A stretch of DNA of 64,000 bases from Daldinia sp. FL1419. Taxonomy: Eukaryota > Ascomycota > Sordariomycetes > Xylariales > Hypoxylaceae. The notes beneath the pieces are model-generated. The model worked only from the letters and a program-made list of their open reading frames with translations. It had not been told where the DNA came from and ran no database searches. How positions within the stretch are numbered: the first letter of the stretch is position 1; each line of letters opens with the position of its first letter. Positions 48,801 to 61,519 of the stretch are shown one piece after another. The position numbers were made by a program, and so were the translations under genes. The DNA lies in the NCBI GenBank assembly GCA_025201765.1, contig MU623378.1, forward strand, positions 186,001-250,000, in the 5' to 3' direction.

Positions 48801-51800
48801 AGGGCCATTATTAAAATATATATATTTATATAAATATATTTTTATTATTAATATTATATTGAAATTTATATTTAAAAGTTTATAATTATATAAAATAATA
48901 TTTAATAAATTAATAAAAAATAATTGATTTTATTAAAAAATTATTTATTTTAAATAAAATAACATAAGGATTTTTATTTTTTTTTTAATAAATTTTTTAC
49001 CTTTAATATTTAATAATAATAAATTATACAGTTAGAATATTATAATCTGCCTTACTTTATTTATTCTTTAGGAAGCATTTATTAAACGGACATAATAGAT
49101 TTTATTAGAAATATAAGAAGATTTATTCCAAATACTTTTAGTAAGATTAAGGTTTATTAATAATAACTTCAATTTATTACAAAAATTTAAAAATAATATA
49201 ATTAAAGATTAAAAGATTTATAAAACCTATTTTAATAAAGATACCATATTATAAAAATATAATAAAAATTATAAAAATATAGATAAATATAAGGTTAAAA
49301 AATCCAATAATCTTCTTAAATAATAAAAAAAATCTGAAATAATTAAATATTTTTCTAAAGAAATTTTCCAATATTTATAAAAAATATAATTAAAAAAAAC
49401 ACTAATATTTAAAGAATCCATAACGCACATCACAAATTTAACATTAAGAAACAATATAAAAAAATTTACAAAATTTCCAAATACTCCAAAATTAGATACC
49501 TACAAGACTTTACTCAAACAAATAACCCAGGAAAATTTTATGTTTCAATCTCTACATCCTAATATAAACCAAACCATAATAAAATATATTAAAATATAAA
49601 TAAACAATTTAATTACCATAAATATAAAAAAATTAAGCAAAATTACAGGAATTATAAATAAAAAAAATTTGTTAAAAAGATCTACCAATAATATAAAAAT
49701 ACTTAACATAAATGAAAACCCTATACAATATATATTATCAACACCATAACAACACATATCATAAGAAGCTTGACCAATAACACTTACCATTAAACTCTTC
49801 CAAAAGAAGAATTGAACAAACGTAAATCAATTCTTATCACATAAAAACTTATTTAATTTTAAATAAAATATATTATTATTACTTATTATAAAAAAAATAA
49901 ATACTTTAATTATACATAAAATATAACAACAATTATCCCACAATATATTAAATATAAATAATAATAATTTATATAAATCTTAACTTTTTTACTATCTTAA
50001 AAAAGAAAAAAATACAAACAAAAATATAATTATTAAAATTATTATCAAAATATTTATAATAAAAAATAAATAATAACAAATTAAAATAATAATTACATCT
50101 AATAATACAATAACAAATATTGATAATACTACTATACATTCAATTGTAAATCTTCTTTCCAAATTTAATATGGTACCAAAATAAAAAAGAATTTAAAGAA
50201 ATATTAATATACTAATTATTAATAAATATAATATATTATTAAAATATAATTTTTACATAATTAATAAAAAATTCTAATAAATTCAAAAATAATTTAATAT
50301 AAATTTTAAAAAACTACCAATTATTATATTATATAAAGATTTTTACCAATTTTAACCCATTATAAAAACAACCCTTCTTTTTTTTGGCCAACCAACAAAT
50401 ACAGGAAAATTGGAAAAAATAGGTTAATTTTACAAAATAAAAAAGAATAATAACCAATACCTCAACTATTTACTATAAAAAAAATTTATAAACATTAATC
50501 TTTTAAATTAATAAATAAGGAATAATAACCCTAACTTTAAAGCTATATTAAATAGATTTTATAATGAAATACAAATATTAAACAATATAAATATATTAAA
50601 TGAAAAAGTGATTATCTTAGAAGATATTAATTTAAATAAATACATAAAAACTATAATATCTTTAAATTTAATATGATATATAATGAATTTTTAAATTACA
50701 TTAATATTTATTAAAAAAAGAGGTTAAATTATATATTTTTTTTTATTAGATTATTAAATAAATCATTTAAATTAAAAAAAAAATCTAATAATTACATTCA
50801 AAATAATAAATATTTTAATTTTAAAAATCCCAACTTACATAATTTTCATAAGAAATATATTAATTTTTATAATAAAAAATATTTATTAAATATTAAAGAT
50901 AGTAAATAATACCAAGTATTTTTGCAAAGGCTTCATCCCAGATTTAAGAACATCCATTTATAAGATTGTACTAAACTTTTTATTAATAACATAATTATCA
51001 AAAATATTTTTAATATTATTACCGACAATAAACACAATACAATTTAATAAATTAAAATAAAAAATATTACCTTTATTTCCAAAATCAATTAATATAAATC
51101 AAATTCATCCATTTAAACACAAAGGTTTTACATTAATGCCCACATTTGTTATCATTAAATTTAAATCATAAGGGTAAACAATTTAGAAAACATATTTAAA
51201 CTTAATATCATATTACTTTAATATAAAAAAGACAGATTTTATAACTACATACATTTAATTATTAAAGATTATTAATTTTTAAAACCTATATTTATTATTA
51301 TTTATAAATAAGGATTACTAATATAAATTAAAATTACCATTTAAAATGGATCAAGATATATATCAATTAGATATATTAGTAGAAAAAACTATAAAACCTT
51401 TTATATAATATTAAAAAACATTTAAAAATATAATATTAAAAAAAGAAAATAATATGTTTGCCATTGAAGAACATTATGATTTCAAAGGGTATATCATTTA
51501 ATACTTTTATATATATAATAATATAAAAGAAATCATATCCTTCCAAATCCTAAATTTAATTAAATAACTTATATTAAAGATAAAAGAAAAGAAAAGAAAA
51601 AATATATTAAAAAAAAAAAATGATATTACAAACTTAAAAATTCCTACTTATATCCAATACCATAATCCTAATATAAATAAACCAAAAATCCATATATATA
51701 CCTATTAATATTTACCTATCCCCATATCAGAATTTTATATCCATAAAGGATAGATATTAATATAATACTCTTTTATATTTACGTTATATAAGGTTAGGAT

Positions 51801-53453
51801 TTTATACCTAATAATACTTCATTAATATAAAAACCCAATTATATTTAATTTCAAAAAACTTTTAACTTTTATTCATATCACAACCCTTCTTAAACAATTA
51901 AAAATAAATATAAAATTCAAAAGAATCACTATAATCTACATTCGTAAGAAATTATAAAATAATAAATATAAAAATTACATCTTTATCTACAATAGAATCA
52001 TTAAATATAAATATATACTAACACTTATTATTACTATCTTTATTAAAAATGCTATCCACAATTCAAATAATAACATTATTTACAAAGGATGGAATAAGAT
52101 TTGAATGGTTTGGAATAAGTGATAAAACCAACTATTCATATAATAAAAAAAAATTATAATAAATTTTAAAATTATTATTATTATTTAAATTATATAAAAA
52201 TAAGAAATTTAATAAAAACAAATCTTCATCAATAAAAATAAAATAAAAAAATAAATTTATATTATATTTAACATCTTTTAAAATCTAATTAGTATCCCTC
52301 TTCTAACCTTTTTGGAAAAGAGTTGAATAACGGCGCAAAAATCCTGATCTTAGGGAAAATATATTCAAATTGGATAGGATTTCTTCCTTTTGTTTATTGT
52401 TGAGGGGTGTACCGCCCATATGGATGAACCTAAATATTTTGTATACCAATTATATTTTAAAAAAAGGTATTATATTAATATAAAAAATAGATCATGTAAA
52501 TTGAATGAATAGATATCTGACTGGTACATTACATAATTTATCAATAATTATATTTTAATATTTATAGATATTTTAAAAACTTTCATTAATATTTTTAGTA
52601 AAATAATTTACATAAATATAAAATTTATATTTTTTAATAAAATCAACAATAGTAAATTTGGGTATAAAATTTAGGAAATTATAATCCCAAATAAAATAAA
52701 GGTTTTTATATAGTGGGATTTTATTCTTCCAATCTTCTAATACTTATATATATGAATTAATAATAAAATAATAAATATAATTGCATTTAATCTAGGTAAT
52801 TTTTTATTTGGGAATAATATGGGTTAAATTAACCCCAGGTAAATAATTAAATAAATAATAAGGTTTAATATACAACTCATTTTCTACTATAATAATATTA
52901 AGATTAAAAAGAATTTCAATATTTCTCCAAGATTTTGAGATCCTTTTAAGAAATAACTAATTATTAAAAATAGGAATTATAACCTAATGGATACTACATG
53001 ATAAATGATCATACTTGTTAGGAATAATAAAGAAATAATTTTTGGATGGTAATAGATCATTAAAAGAAATCTATAAATAATCTTAAATTTCTGGACTTTT
53101 GGAAAAGAAGGGTAATATCTTCTTTAAAAAATTTCTACCTTTATTAAATTATATGGTATTATTAGTTAATATATAAGAAACATAATATACCATAATATAT
53201 TACGCACCTCTATCATTTATAACAAATTTAAGAAAATAATTACAATAATCCTTCTCCATATAGTATGGATAATAAATATAAATTTTCCTAAAAAAATAAT
53301 CATTATAAAACTTAATATTCACAATAACATTACAAAAAAAGAGCATTATTAATAGAAATTTATTTTTAAAAAAAAATAATAATATTATATAATTTTTATC
53401 CACAGATTCTTCTATTAATAAATTAATAAGAAATTTATATTATTAAATTATAT

Positions 53454-53858
53454 TTAATATATACTACTTATATTATTATTATTAAAATTAACCTTCATAT
53501 TACCAAATTTATTATTAAATAGGTTATTAAATTCATTATTATATAAATTACCAAATTTATTATTTGATACATTACCAGATTCATTGCCAGATTCGTTGCC
53601 AAATTTGTTATCAGATATATTACCAGATTTATTATCAGATACATTACCAAATATATTAACACCAGGCTCAACAATATCAGATAAATCAAATAAATTTAAA
53701 AAAAATAATTTATTAATTAACATAATGTAAAAATAATATAATAAAAATATAAAACCAAAATAATAAAAATAAATTAAATAAAAATAACTATATAATAAAA
53801 GGTAAATAAATAATAAATTAAATAAAAATATAAAATATAAACATTTTACTTTCTTCAC
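53454..53858 (-). other. 134-residue frame with hydrophobic N-terminus and 8-residue repeats
   Basis: A minus-strand frame inside the AT-rich block. Residues 1-60 are almost wholly hydrophobic and aromatic, a composition expected of AT-rich DNA. After DLSDIVEPGVN come repeats of the type KSGNISDN, KFGNESGN and ESGNVSNN, encoded by the tandem repeat at 53499-53666. No family is recognised. It may be a chance frame over a minisatellite and is not called as a gene. Confidence 0.25.
53499..53666. repeat. 24-bp minisatellite, seven copies
   Basis: Seven head-to-tail 24-nt units, for example ATTACCAAATTTATTATTTG plus GATAC-type ends, all exactly 24 nt, with substitutions but no indels. Unit boundaries fall at 53499, 53523, 53547, 53571, 53595, 53619 and 53643. 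A multiple of three keeps one minus-strand frame open across the array. Confidence 0.85.
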
Positions 53859-55680
53859 TTTATAAAGAATATTTTATAAGATTCAAATAAATAAACAATT
53901 TATAAGATAGTAATAAACCTATAAAAGATATTTAAAAGATCAATACAATTAAAATCTTACAAAATATTAATTTAAATAAAAACATTTTTCTAGATTTTCA
54001 TATTTATATATCAATATATATATAAAAAATTAAATAATTAAGCCCTATACAGTAACCTACATCATTAACCTTAACAACACAAACAAAAACTCCATTATTA
54101 ATTATTGCCAAACCAAAAAAAAAATACTAAATATATTAATAATTAAATCTAAAAAAATAATTATTAAAATCCGGGAAAATAAAATATTAAAAACAATTTT
54201 TAAAAATAAATAATATTAATTATTAATTATTTAATTATTTAATAAATAAAATATGTTAAAAATATTTTCCTTATTAATTTCAATTTTAATATTATAATAA
54301 TAAATAAAAGATATTAACCAATATAAATAATATAAAAAAAATTAAATATATCTCTTATCTTTTATTACTTCATTTTTTTATAAATATTTGGCATAATAAT
54401 ATCATATTAATCTTACCTTTATAGGAAATAAAATCATTATTAATAAAAAATCCTAGTTCATTTCCACTATTGCAACTATCATTCTCTTCAATATGCTTAA
54501 TAAATCCCTTACCATAACATTCTAATTTAATTTGGCTATCATTAAATACTATGATTGAATAATGATTAACCTTTAGAGAAATAATAAAAAATAAATTTTA
54601 TATATCTAAAAAAATAATTATAATATTAACAAATATTACAATCATTAATATTTCAAACTCTACAACTTAAAATAAAAAGGTAACCTAAGAACTATTTAAC
54701 AAATTATTACAAGGAAGGGCGTTAAAAATAGGTATAAGATAAATTAATCCATTTTAAATTTACAATTAATGGTAATATATAATATATATAATTTAAAAAT
54801 ATAACATAAGATAAAAATATATATTAAAATATATTAAAAATAATAAAAGAATAAATCTAAAAAAAAGGATGTAAAATAAGTAAATGTATATAATAATAAT
54901 GGAAATATATATACCAATATATATTTTACAAATAAAATACTATTAAAGGTATCTTAATAATAACATCACAACTATACATGAGATTTCTCGATTTGCAAAA
55001 GTCTAGCTTCAAACATCAACCTAAACAAAAAGGGATAGGGATGGTACCAACATGATACACCTGGATATTAAGATAAAATAATATATTATAAAGAATCCAT
55101 TTTAAAAAATTATTATATAAATAGTTATATGGTTTAGAAAAATTTAATAAAAAAACAATATTTAATTAGAAAAGAAAAAAAAAAAAAGGAAGAAGATAGG
55201 TTTCTTAAATAAAAAGGATAGGAATTAAATAAATATTTAAAACTAATATTAATTATTAAAAAATATTTATTATTATTAAAATATAAATTTTAAAATAATA
55301 TTGGCATTTAAAATAGAAACTTTATACACCAAATTATAATAAAATGTTTATTTTTTAAAAACTAACATTTAAAAAACCTATTCAACAGATATCTACAATA
55401 TACAAACAGGACTCAACCAATAAAAATTAAATATAAAAACCAAAAAAAAGGTAGATACATAAAATATATATAATTAATAATACTTTAAATTAAATTATAT
55501 ATATAGTAATTTTCAAAATTCTAAAAAAGAAAAAATTAATATTAAAAAACATATTAATAAAGAATTAATAAAACAAATTTATATAATAAGGATTAATAAT
55601 GTAAAAAGGTGTTGAAATGTTTTGAAATTAAATGAAAATATAAATCCTAATATATGATAACCCCATAACTAAGTAGGTTA

Positions 55681-58600
55681 GGTGGCTACTAAAGTTGGGC
55701 TATTGTGGTGCCCCGCAAGGGTGCCCTCTTGTTTGGGTCCTTCCTGGATCCTTCTTGGGTCCTTCCTGGGTCACGTCACGAGGTAATTGGTTCCTGCACG
55801 GCAAATTCCCAGGAAAGTTGTGGGAAATAGTGGAGAATTTTGAAAAGCGAAATTGAAAGCGCGAGTGGGGTGGGCTGAGAAATGACGATACCTCATACGT
55901 CATGGAGCATTTGTTTTCGTCCGGTCCCAGTATGAAAGAGTCATGGATTGTGATGGAACCACGCATTAAATTCGATTTTTGCAGGATACGTCCCCGGGCA
56001 CCTATCTTAGAAGGATCAAAACGAAAGACAGAAAAAGCCATGGTACCTCCTATATCTTCGATTGTCTCATTTCGTATTTTTGTATTTTCGCATTTTATAC
56101 TCTATAGCCGGATCGGTCCATTTAAGATAAGCCCCCCGTACTAAAGCGCAACTACAGGAGCAGCTACAGCAGAATCACGTTGTGCCAAGGCTAACGGATG
56201 GATGAATCGAACTAAGCGATACATTTAGGTACAAGTACCTAATACCCTTTTACTATAAGTAGCTAGCAGGTAGGTAATAAGTTGGGCACGTTGTCTAGCC
56301 AATTCCGCCTACATGGACAGTTCTAGACGAGGTTCTATTTCGGGCGGGAATTGGGTAATAAGATAGAGATTTAGTAAACGTGACTTGAAGCTTTCTCATG
56401 CCACGTATGTACTCGAGTGAAAGAAACTACTCGGTAGCTACCGATATTTATTCGATCTTGATCCGGAATACGGAGCAAAGCACGGCCGCATTATCGCGCT
56501 CTCTAAGCAAATAAGAGTTGATCGCCACCACACTACCAATATTAGAAGTACACGCCTTCAACAAGAAATAAGGCACAGGGACTCCTCCCCACATAAAGGA
56601 ACATTGGAAGTTTTATCATACATACCCGGAACACCACATATTAGGTACGTATTGTGGGATGTGCTATGTTATGGCCAGATAAATGCTACGGCATATCGGT
56701 CGTTAATTGCCCATCTTAAGTTGCCGGCGCCTTCTTGGCCGCGAATTGCAGGTTTGCTTCCTGGTGATACCGTACTCAATCTCCGATTCTGACTGAAGTG
56801 GTGATGAAAAGTGTTATGCATTAATACTGCGCCTATCTGTATTTAGTTATTTGAGTATGGATATGTCGTGAGACCTTCCGGAATTCGACTGGATATAATT
56901 ATTGATACTTGCATGTATGATGTAGATACCTGGCGCATCAAATGGCAGTTTCTGATAGATTGGCAACCTAAGATGAGTTCTTTGGGATATTTACGTCTTT
57001 GCATATTCTACACGCATGTACCCTAGGTACTTACCTCATATCGGGGGTACCTATTGAAAAAATATGATGTCCGATGTGCCTTGGGAAGTCATATTAGATT
57101 AAATAAGTACATGTAATGTTGGCAGACGGCTTGGATGTATGTAACAAAGGTACCTAGGTGTATTCCTTAGTACACCAAACAGGGCATGCAGTGTCCATAG
57201 GTACAAATGATTAGGTACATACATGTACATGTTCCCGCATGGCCGGTTTAACCTGATTCGTTGCTTTGTCCTACCTCGTGCCAGATTAAGCAATGTCGGA
57301 CAGTCAGCTTGCCCGCTCTCTCATATACGGAAAATGTACGTAGGGATGGTACCTCTTGCGCCTTTTGTCTTTCATAGCTGGGTCTCGAACAGGTTTTGTC
57401 ATCACCTGAAGTAAATTGTCCGACTTGCAACCTGGGACCTTTTTTTACCAAATTCCAGATTGTCGGCACCCATAACTTACTAAGAAGTGTTTCGTGGCGA
57501 AAACAGGACATTCATCACCACCAACAATACGATGTATGCGGCGTGTAAACCTCATCAGTACAAAAGATACAATACGTAGCCCACTAAAGTACTTTACCGT
57601 AAGTACCTGTTACTAAGGTCGAAGTATCACCCTTGCCCCATAACGGATCCCCCCTTGTAAGATTAGAAAGCAATTCGAAAAAAAAAAAAAAGTTAGGTAC
57701 GTCTGGGTACGCTAAGGCACACTAACCCAGCTAACCCACTACATCATCAGGCGACATCGATCTCGGATACAAGCACTGCTTGTAGCACTAAACAAGGCCC
57801 ATAACCATGTAAGTGTACGTAGTAGTTTCGATGTCACCGTTTTACCACTCGCGCAGTTGTCAGTCGTCATTTCTCCCACCTTTTTTTCTTCTTTCTTTGA
57901 TAATTCATTTCCACCCCAAGAAGCACAACGCCGGGTCAACTCTCACAAACTGCACCACTACCATTTAGGTCACATATCTTTATTTCCATTCTTACACGGG
58001 GAATTTTTAGAACTTGTGTTTATTATTAACTTAGTTACCGATACCTATACCAATACCTATTTACCTTTTTAGACAAATCCCTAAAGAGAACGACCCCATT
58101 TCTGTTCTATTTACCTAGCATTGAGAGAGAAGCGAAAGAGATTGCAGAATATTCCGAACATTGGAGAAACCATAACCATATCCGCACGATAGAAATCTTG
58201 TAGCTTGCATTACAGCGAAAGAGAAGAGTGCAAAAAAAATCTACGTCTTGCAGCGCAATCCCCGCCGAACCTAACATTACATGATTTTGTCGTTACAAAT
58301 CAAAGGACAGTCCAACTTCCAAACCTCCCAATCCAAAATTTCCAGATTTCAGGTTTTCCCGCTCCAAGCCTTCGAGTCCTCTATATCCACCGTTTGAAAT
58401 ATTCTAGGATCATACATAGGCGTAGGTTAGGTACATTGCCGGAAGCAAAGAATCACCAACTAAAACTCTCGCCCGTTCAGCAACCTCCCGCTATTCGTTA
58501 TCTTTTTGATTGCCCTACCTGCACTGGTTAACCCTTACCTTCTGAAAATAAGCGGACCTGACCAATTCGTGGACGGCACCTGTTTCTGCAGTTTCTACAT

Positions 58601-58813
58601 TTGGTACATTTGGGTTTGTTTGGTTCAAATTTGAAACAACCCGTGGGCTTGGAACCAGTGGCGCTTCCGAGAGATATTATTTTTGTCTCGCATAGGAAAG
58701 AAATACGAGACACGGAGAGAGGAATTGTGGAAAGAGAAAGAGAAAAAAAAAAAGCCTAAAGGTGCATTTTAGGTGTCACATCTCTACCTATAGGTAGTGA
58801 CAATCAACCGAAA
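55681..58813. other. intergenic, right flank of AT-rich block and kinase promoter
   Basis: GC content returns to normal at once. 55735-55774 holds a degenerate short repeat of GGGTCCTTCCTGG. No gene is supported; the minus frame 55700-56041 lacks any motif. TACCTAGGTG-type motifs occur at 57020 and 57150 and an A-run at about 57679-57692. The last 700 nt should contain the kinase promoter and leader. Confidence 0.5.
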
Positions 58814-61519
58814 ATGTCTACTATTCAGCAGCTTAAGAATTTCATCCGCCATGGTACGCCCCTCCGATGTCCACCCCTCTGTTGCTTCTTGCTGTGCCCA
58901 TGTCTACCACACGTTTCCTTCGGTGTGTTTTGTTTGTTCTCACTCACACAAATTAATAACTCTCCTATTTGTTTTGTCCCTTTCTTTCTTTCTTTTTTGC
59001 CCACCTTTCGACTCGTTTGATTTTCATTTGCCTCTTCCATAACTTTATTCCCGCTACAAATTTCCCTATTTGATCAATATTTAAAATTGAGTTGATCTGC
59101 ATCAACTTACAGCAAACCCCATTTTAGCACATGTCCCGCTGATATCATATTTTCCGAACAGGCAAACAGGCCAGGGTGACCAACTACGAAGACTCTTCGC
59201 GGAAACATGAATATTCTCCCCCGCAACCTGCGCAACAAAGAGCCATGGGTCATGTAAGCGAGCCCGGCCACACAGCCGGCAACGGTCATCGTAACAACAT
59301 CGCCGAAGCGTACTCCGCTCAGCCTGGTGACATACAGAATCAAAACCGTGTCGCACAAGCCGATGCCGCTGCTGCCCATCACGCCGAAGCCAACCAGAGC
59401 GTTTCCGGTATTCATTCGAATAAGAGCAGAAGTAGGGTAGATGATACCCATGCCGCAAAGATTGTTCAAGAGGAGAATGAGAACCGAAATAAGTTTCCCA
59501 AGTACCCCGGCTTGGAAAGATGGGAGTTGCTGGAGAAGATGGGAGACGGAGCGTTCAGCAATGTATACCGAGCGAAAGATCTTAAAGGGACCGCCGGCGA
59601 AGTAGCCATCAAGGTCGTCCGAAAATTTGAAATGAACAACATGCAGGTGAGTTTCTCTGGCGGTTGGGTTTGTCTCGTCAACCCACTCGTTTCTTCGTTA
59701 GTTCGCAATTTGCGTTTCTCTTTCCAGCAATTTTAATTATTTTCTTTACCAACTATTGGGGGTTCAAATTATAGGGTAATAAGCTCCTTCATCCGGATTT
59801 TAAGAAGGTCCCCAAGGCAGCAGAGGTGCGGAGATATTCCTTTCTTTTGTTCAACTTAACATATTATGTGCCTTCTAGCTTACCTTCTAATCCGCCTTTT
59901 CACATTCATGGTGTTTCTGCACATTTACTCTATTTCTCTCTTCCGTCTGCCGTCTAATCGCAGCATACTATACATATTCGTCGTACAAATGTCGACATGA
60001 CTAACAGTTCGTTGTAGCGAGCAAACATATTAAAGGAGGTTCAAATTATGCGCCAGTTGGACCACCCTAATATCATTAAACTGGTCGACTTTTCAGAATC
60101 CAAGCAGTACTATTATATCATCCTAGAGCTAGCACCCGGCGGAGAGTTGTTCCACCAAATTGTCCGACTCACTTACTTTAGCGAGGATCTTTCAAGACAC
60201 GTTATCGTGCAAGTCGCAAACGCTCTAGAGTACCTTCACGAGGAGAAGGGTGTTGTACACCGGTAAGTAAACACCGCCTAGTCGATCAGCCGCGAGCCCC
60301 AAACCTACTTCCCAATAGCACGACTCAGCTCCTTGCGTAAGGGTGCATCGAGGCCGCTAAATTGGGTGGCGATGACGTCACTAAACATCTTAATCTTCGG
60401 CCCCTGCATCAGCCAACTAACATGTGAAACAATAGTGACATCAAGCCCGAAAACATCTTATTCAGTCCGATACCGTTTGTTCCATCAAGAAATCCCAAGC
60501 CTAAGCAACCTGGCGATGAAGATAAGGTCGATGAAGGTGAATTCGTTAAGGGAGTCGGAGCTGGGGGAATCGGCCAGATCAAAATTGCTGATTTTGGCTT
60601 ATCGAAGATTGTATGGGATGATCAAACCATGACGCCATGTGGTACGGTTGGCTATACGGCTCCTGAGATAGTGAAGGATGAACGTTACTCTAAATCAGTC
60701 GATATGTGGGCCCTCGGTTGTGTATTGTACACGTTACTATGCGGCTTTCCACCATTCTACGATGAAAGTATCGAGGTTCTGACTGAGAAAGTTGCTAAAG
60801 GGCAATACACCTTCCTATCGCCTTGGTGGGATGATATCTCTAAGTCAGCTCAAGATTTAATCGAGCATCTACTTACCGTCGACCCGGACGAGCGGTATAC
60901 GATCAAGGAATTCTTGAGTCATCCATGGATACAAGGATCCGGTGCCACGCCTCGTGATGAGAAGAAGCAAGCAAACCCCGAGGTTTTGCGCGCATTCGAC
61001 GCCGGACGACTTATCGATGGTGAGCGCCGCATAGACTTCAGGTCGCCAGGCGCGGTTAACCTTCGAGAAATTTTCGACGTCGGGTACTCGGTACACCGGC
61101 AAGAAGAAGAGGCCAAGCGAAGAAAGCAGATCGGTGCCAAGGGTGCTGCACCGTCGCGACTGGCTGGCCTTCACGAAGACTCAGAAGAGGAGAAATCGGA
61201 CCCAGAATATGTACACAAAGCCGAGGCCCAATCGCTCGAACAAAGCATGCGTAAGACGCATCTTGGTAAGGAGCAAGAGCGTGGTCAAGAACGTGGGCAA
61301 GAACGTGGGCGACAACAAGACCGACAACAAGACCGACACACCGAGAGAGAGCAAAAGGGATACGGTCAGCACAGTGCTGCTGTGGCGCAAGCTGCCCGAC
61401 AACAGGTTCGTGATCGAAATAAGCAGCGGGGAGCCTTTGAACTTAATCTGGATGGGGCGACGTTACTTGGTAGAAGGGCAGGGAAAGCCCCTCCAACCGC
61501 CAGCGTCGGTGGCTTATAG
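58814..61519 (+). CDS. Srk1/Rck2-type MAPKAP-like serine/threonine kinase
   Basis: CAMK-group kinase like fission-yeast Srk1 and budding-yeast Rck1/Rck2, which act below stress MAP kinases of the Hog1/Sty1 type. Five exons: 58814-58853, 59162-59646, 59775-59825, 60018-60262 and 60436-61519. The introns are 308, 128, 192 and 173 nt, and the product is 634 residues. An N-terminal Gln/Ala/His-rich arm precedes the kinase domain (from about residue 136). Visible motifs are MGDGAFSNVY (P-loop), VAIKVV (Lys164), HRDIKPEN (about 273-280, completed across intron 4), DFG (Asp326), MTPCGTVGYTAPE (activation segment with a TP site) and VDMWALGC. The family insert between HRD and DFG is present. The tail carries repeats of GQER and QQDR and ends RAGKAPPTASVGGL. 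All catalytic residues are intact. MAPK control is inferred from the family. Confidence 0.94.

Larger units (their letters stand above)
42826..55680. repeat. 12.8-kb AT-rich, RIP-like block
   Basis: GC content falls abruptly and stays very low. In 44941-45000, for example, only 3 of 60 bases are G or C. No intact gene, transposase, reverse transcriptase or LTR can be read, and stops are dense in all frames. Slightly less eroded patches remain at about 46390-47000, 48150-48230, 52280-52440 and 54960-55080. This is what repeated RIP of a transposon-rich insertion leaves in Sordariomycetes, and such blocks are often heterochromatic. A centromere core is an alternative, but 12.8 kb is short for one in this group unless the edges are deceptive. 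The block starts and ends with AGTAGGTTA. Original elements cannot be named. Confidence 0.75.

Noticed and set aside
49269..49790. Hydrophobic minus-strand frames in the AT-rich block
   Set aside because: Composition (Phe, Ile, Leu, Tyr) is what AT-rich DNA gives in any frame. No transposon or mitochondrial protein motif could be read.
42826..55680. AT-rich block as inserted mitochondrial DNA
   Set aside because: No mitochondrial gene, tRNA or intron-encoded endonuclease motif (for example LAGLIDADG) could be read in any frame. RIP erosion explains the composition better.
55700..56041. 113-residue minus-strand frame just right of the AT-rich block
   Set aside because: No recognisable motif. 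Its C-terminal half is made by the short GGGTCCTTCC-type repeat.
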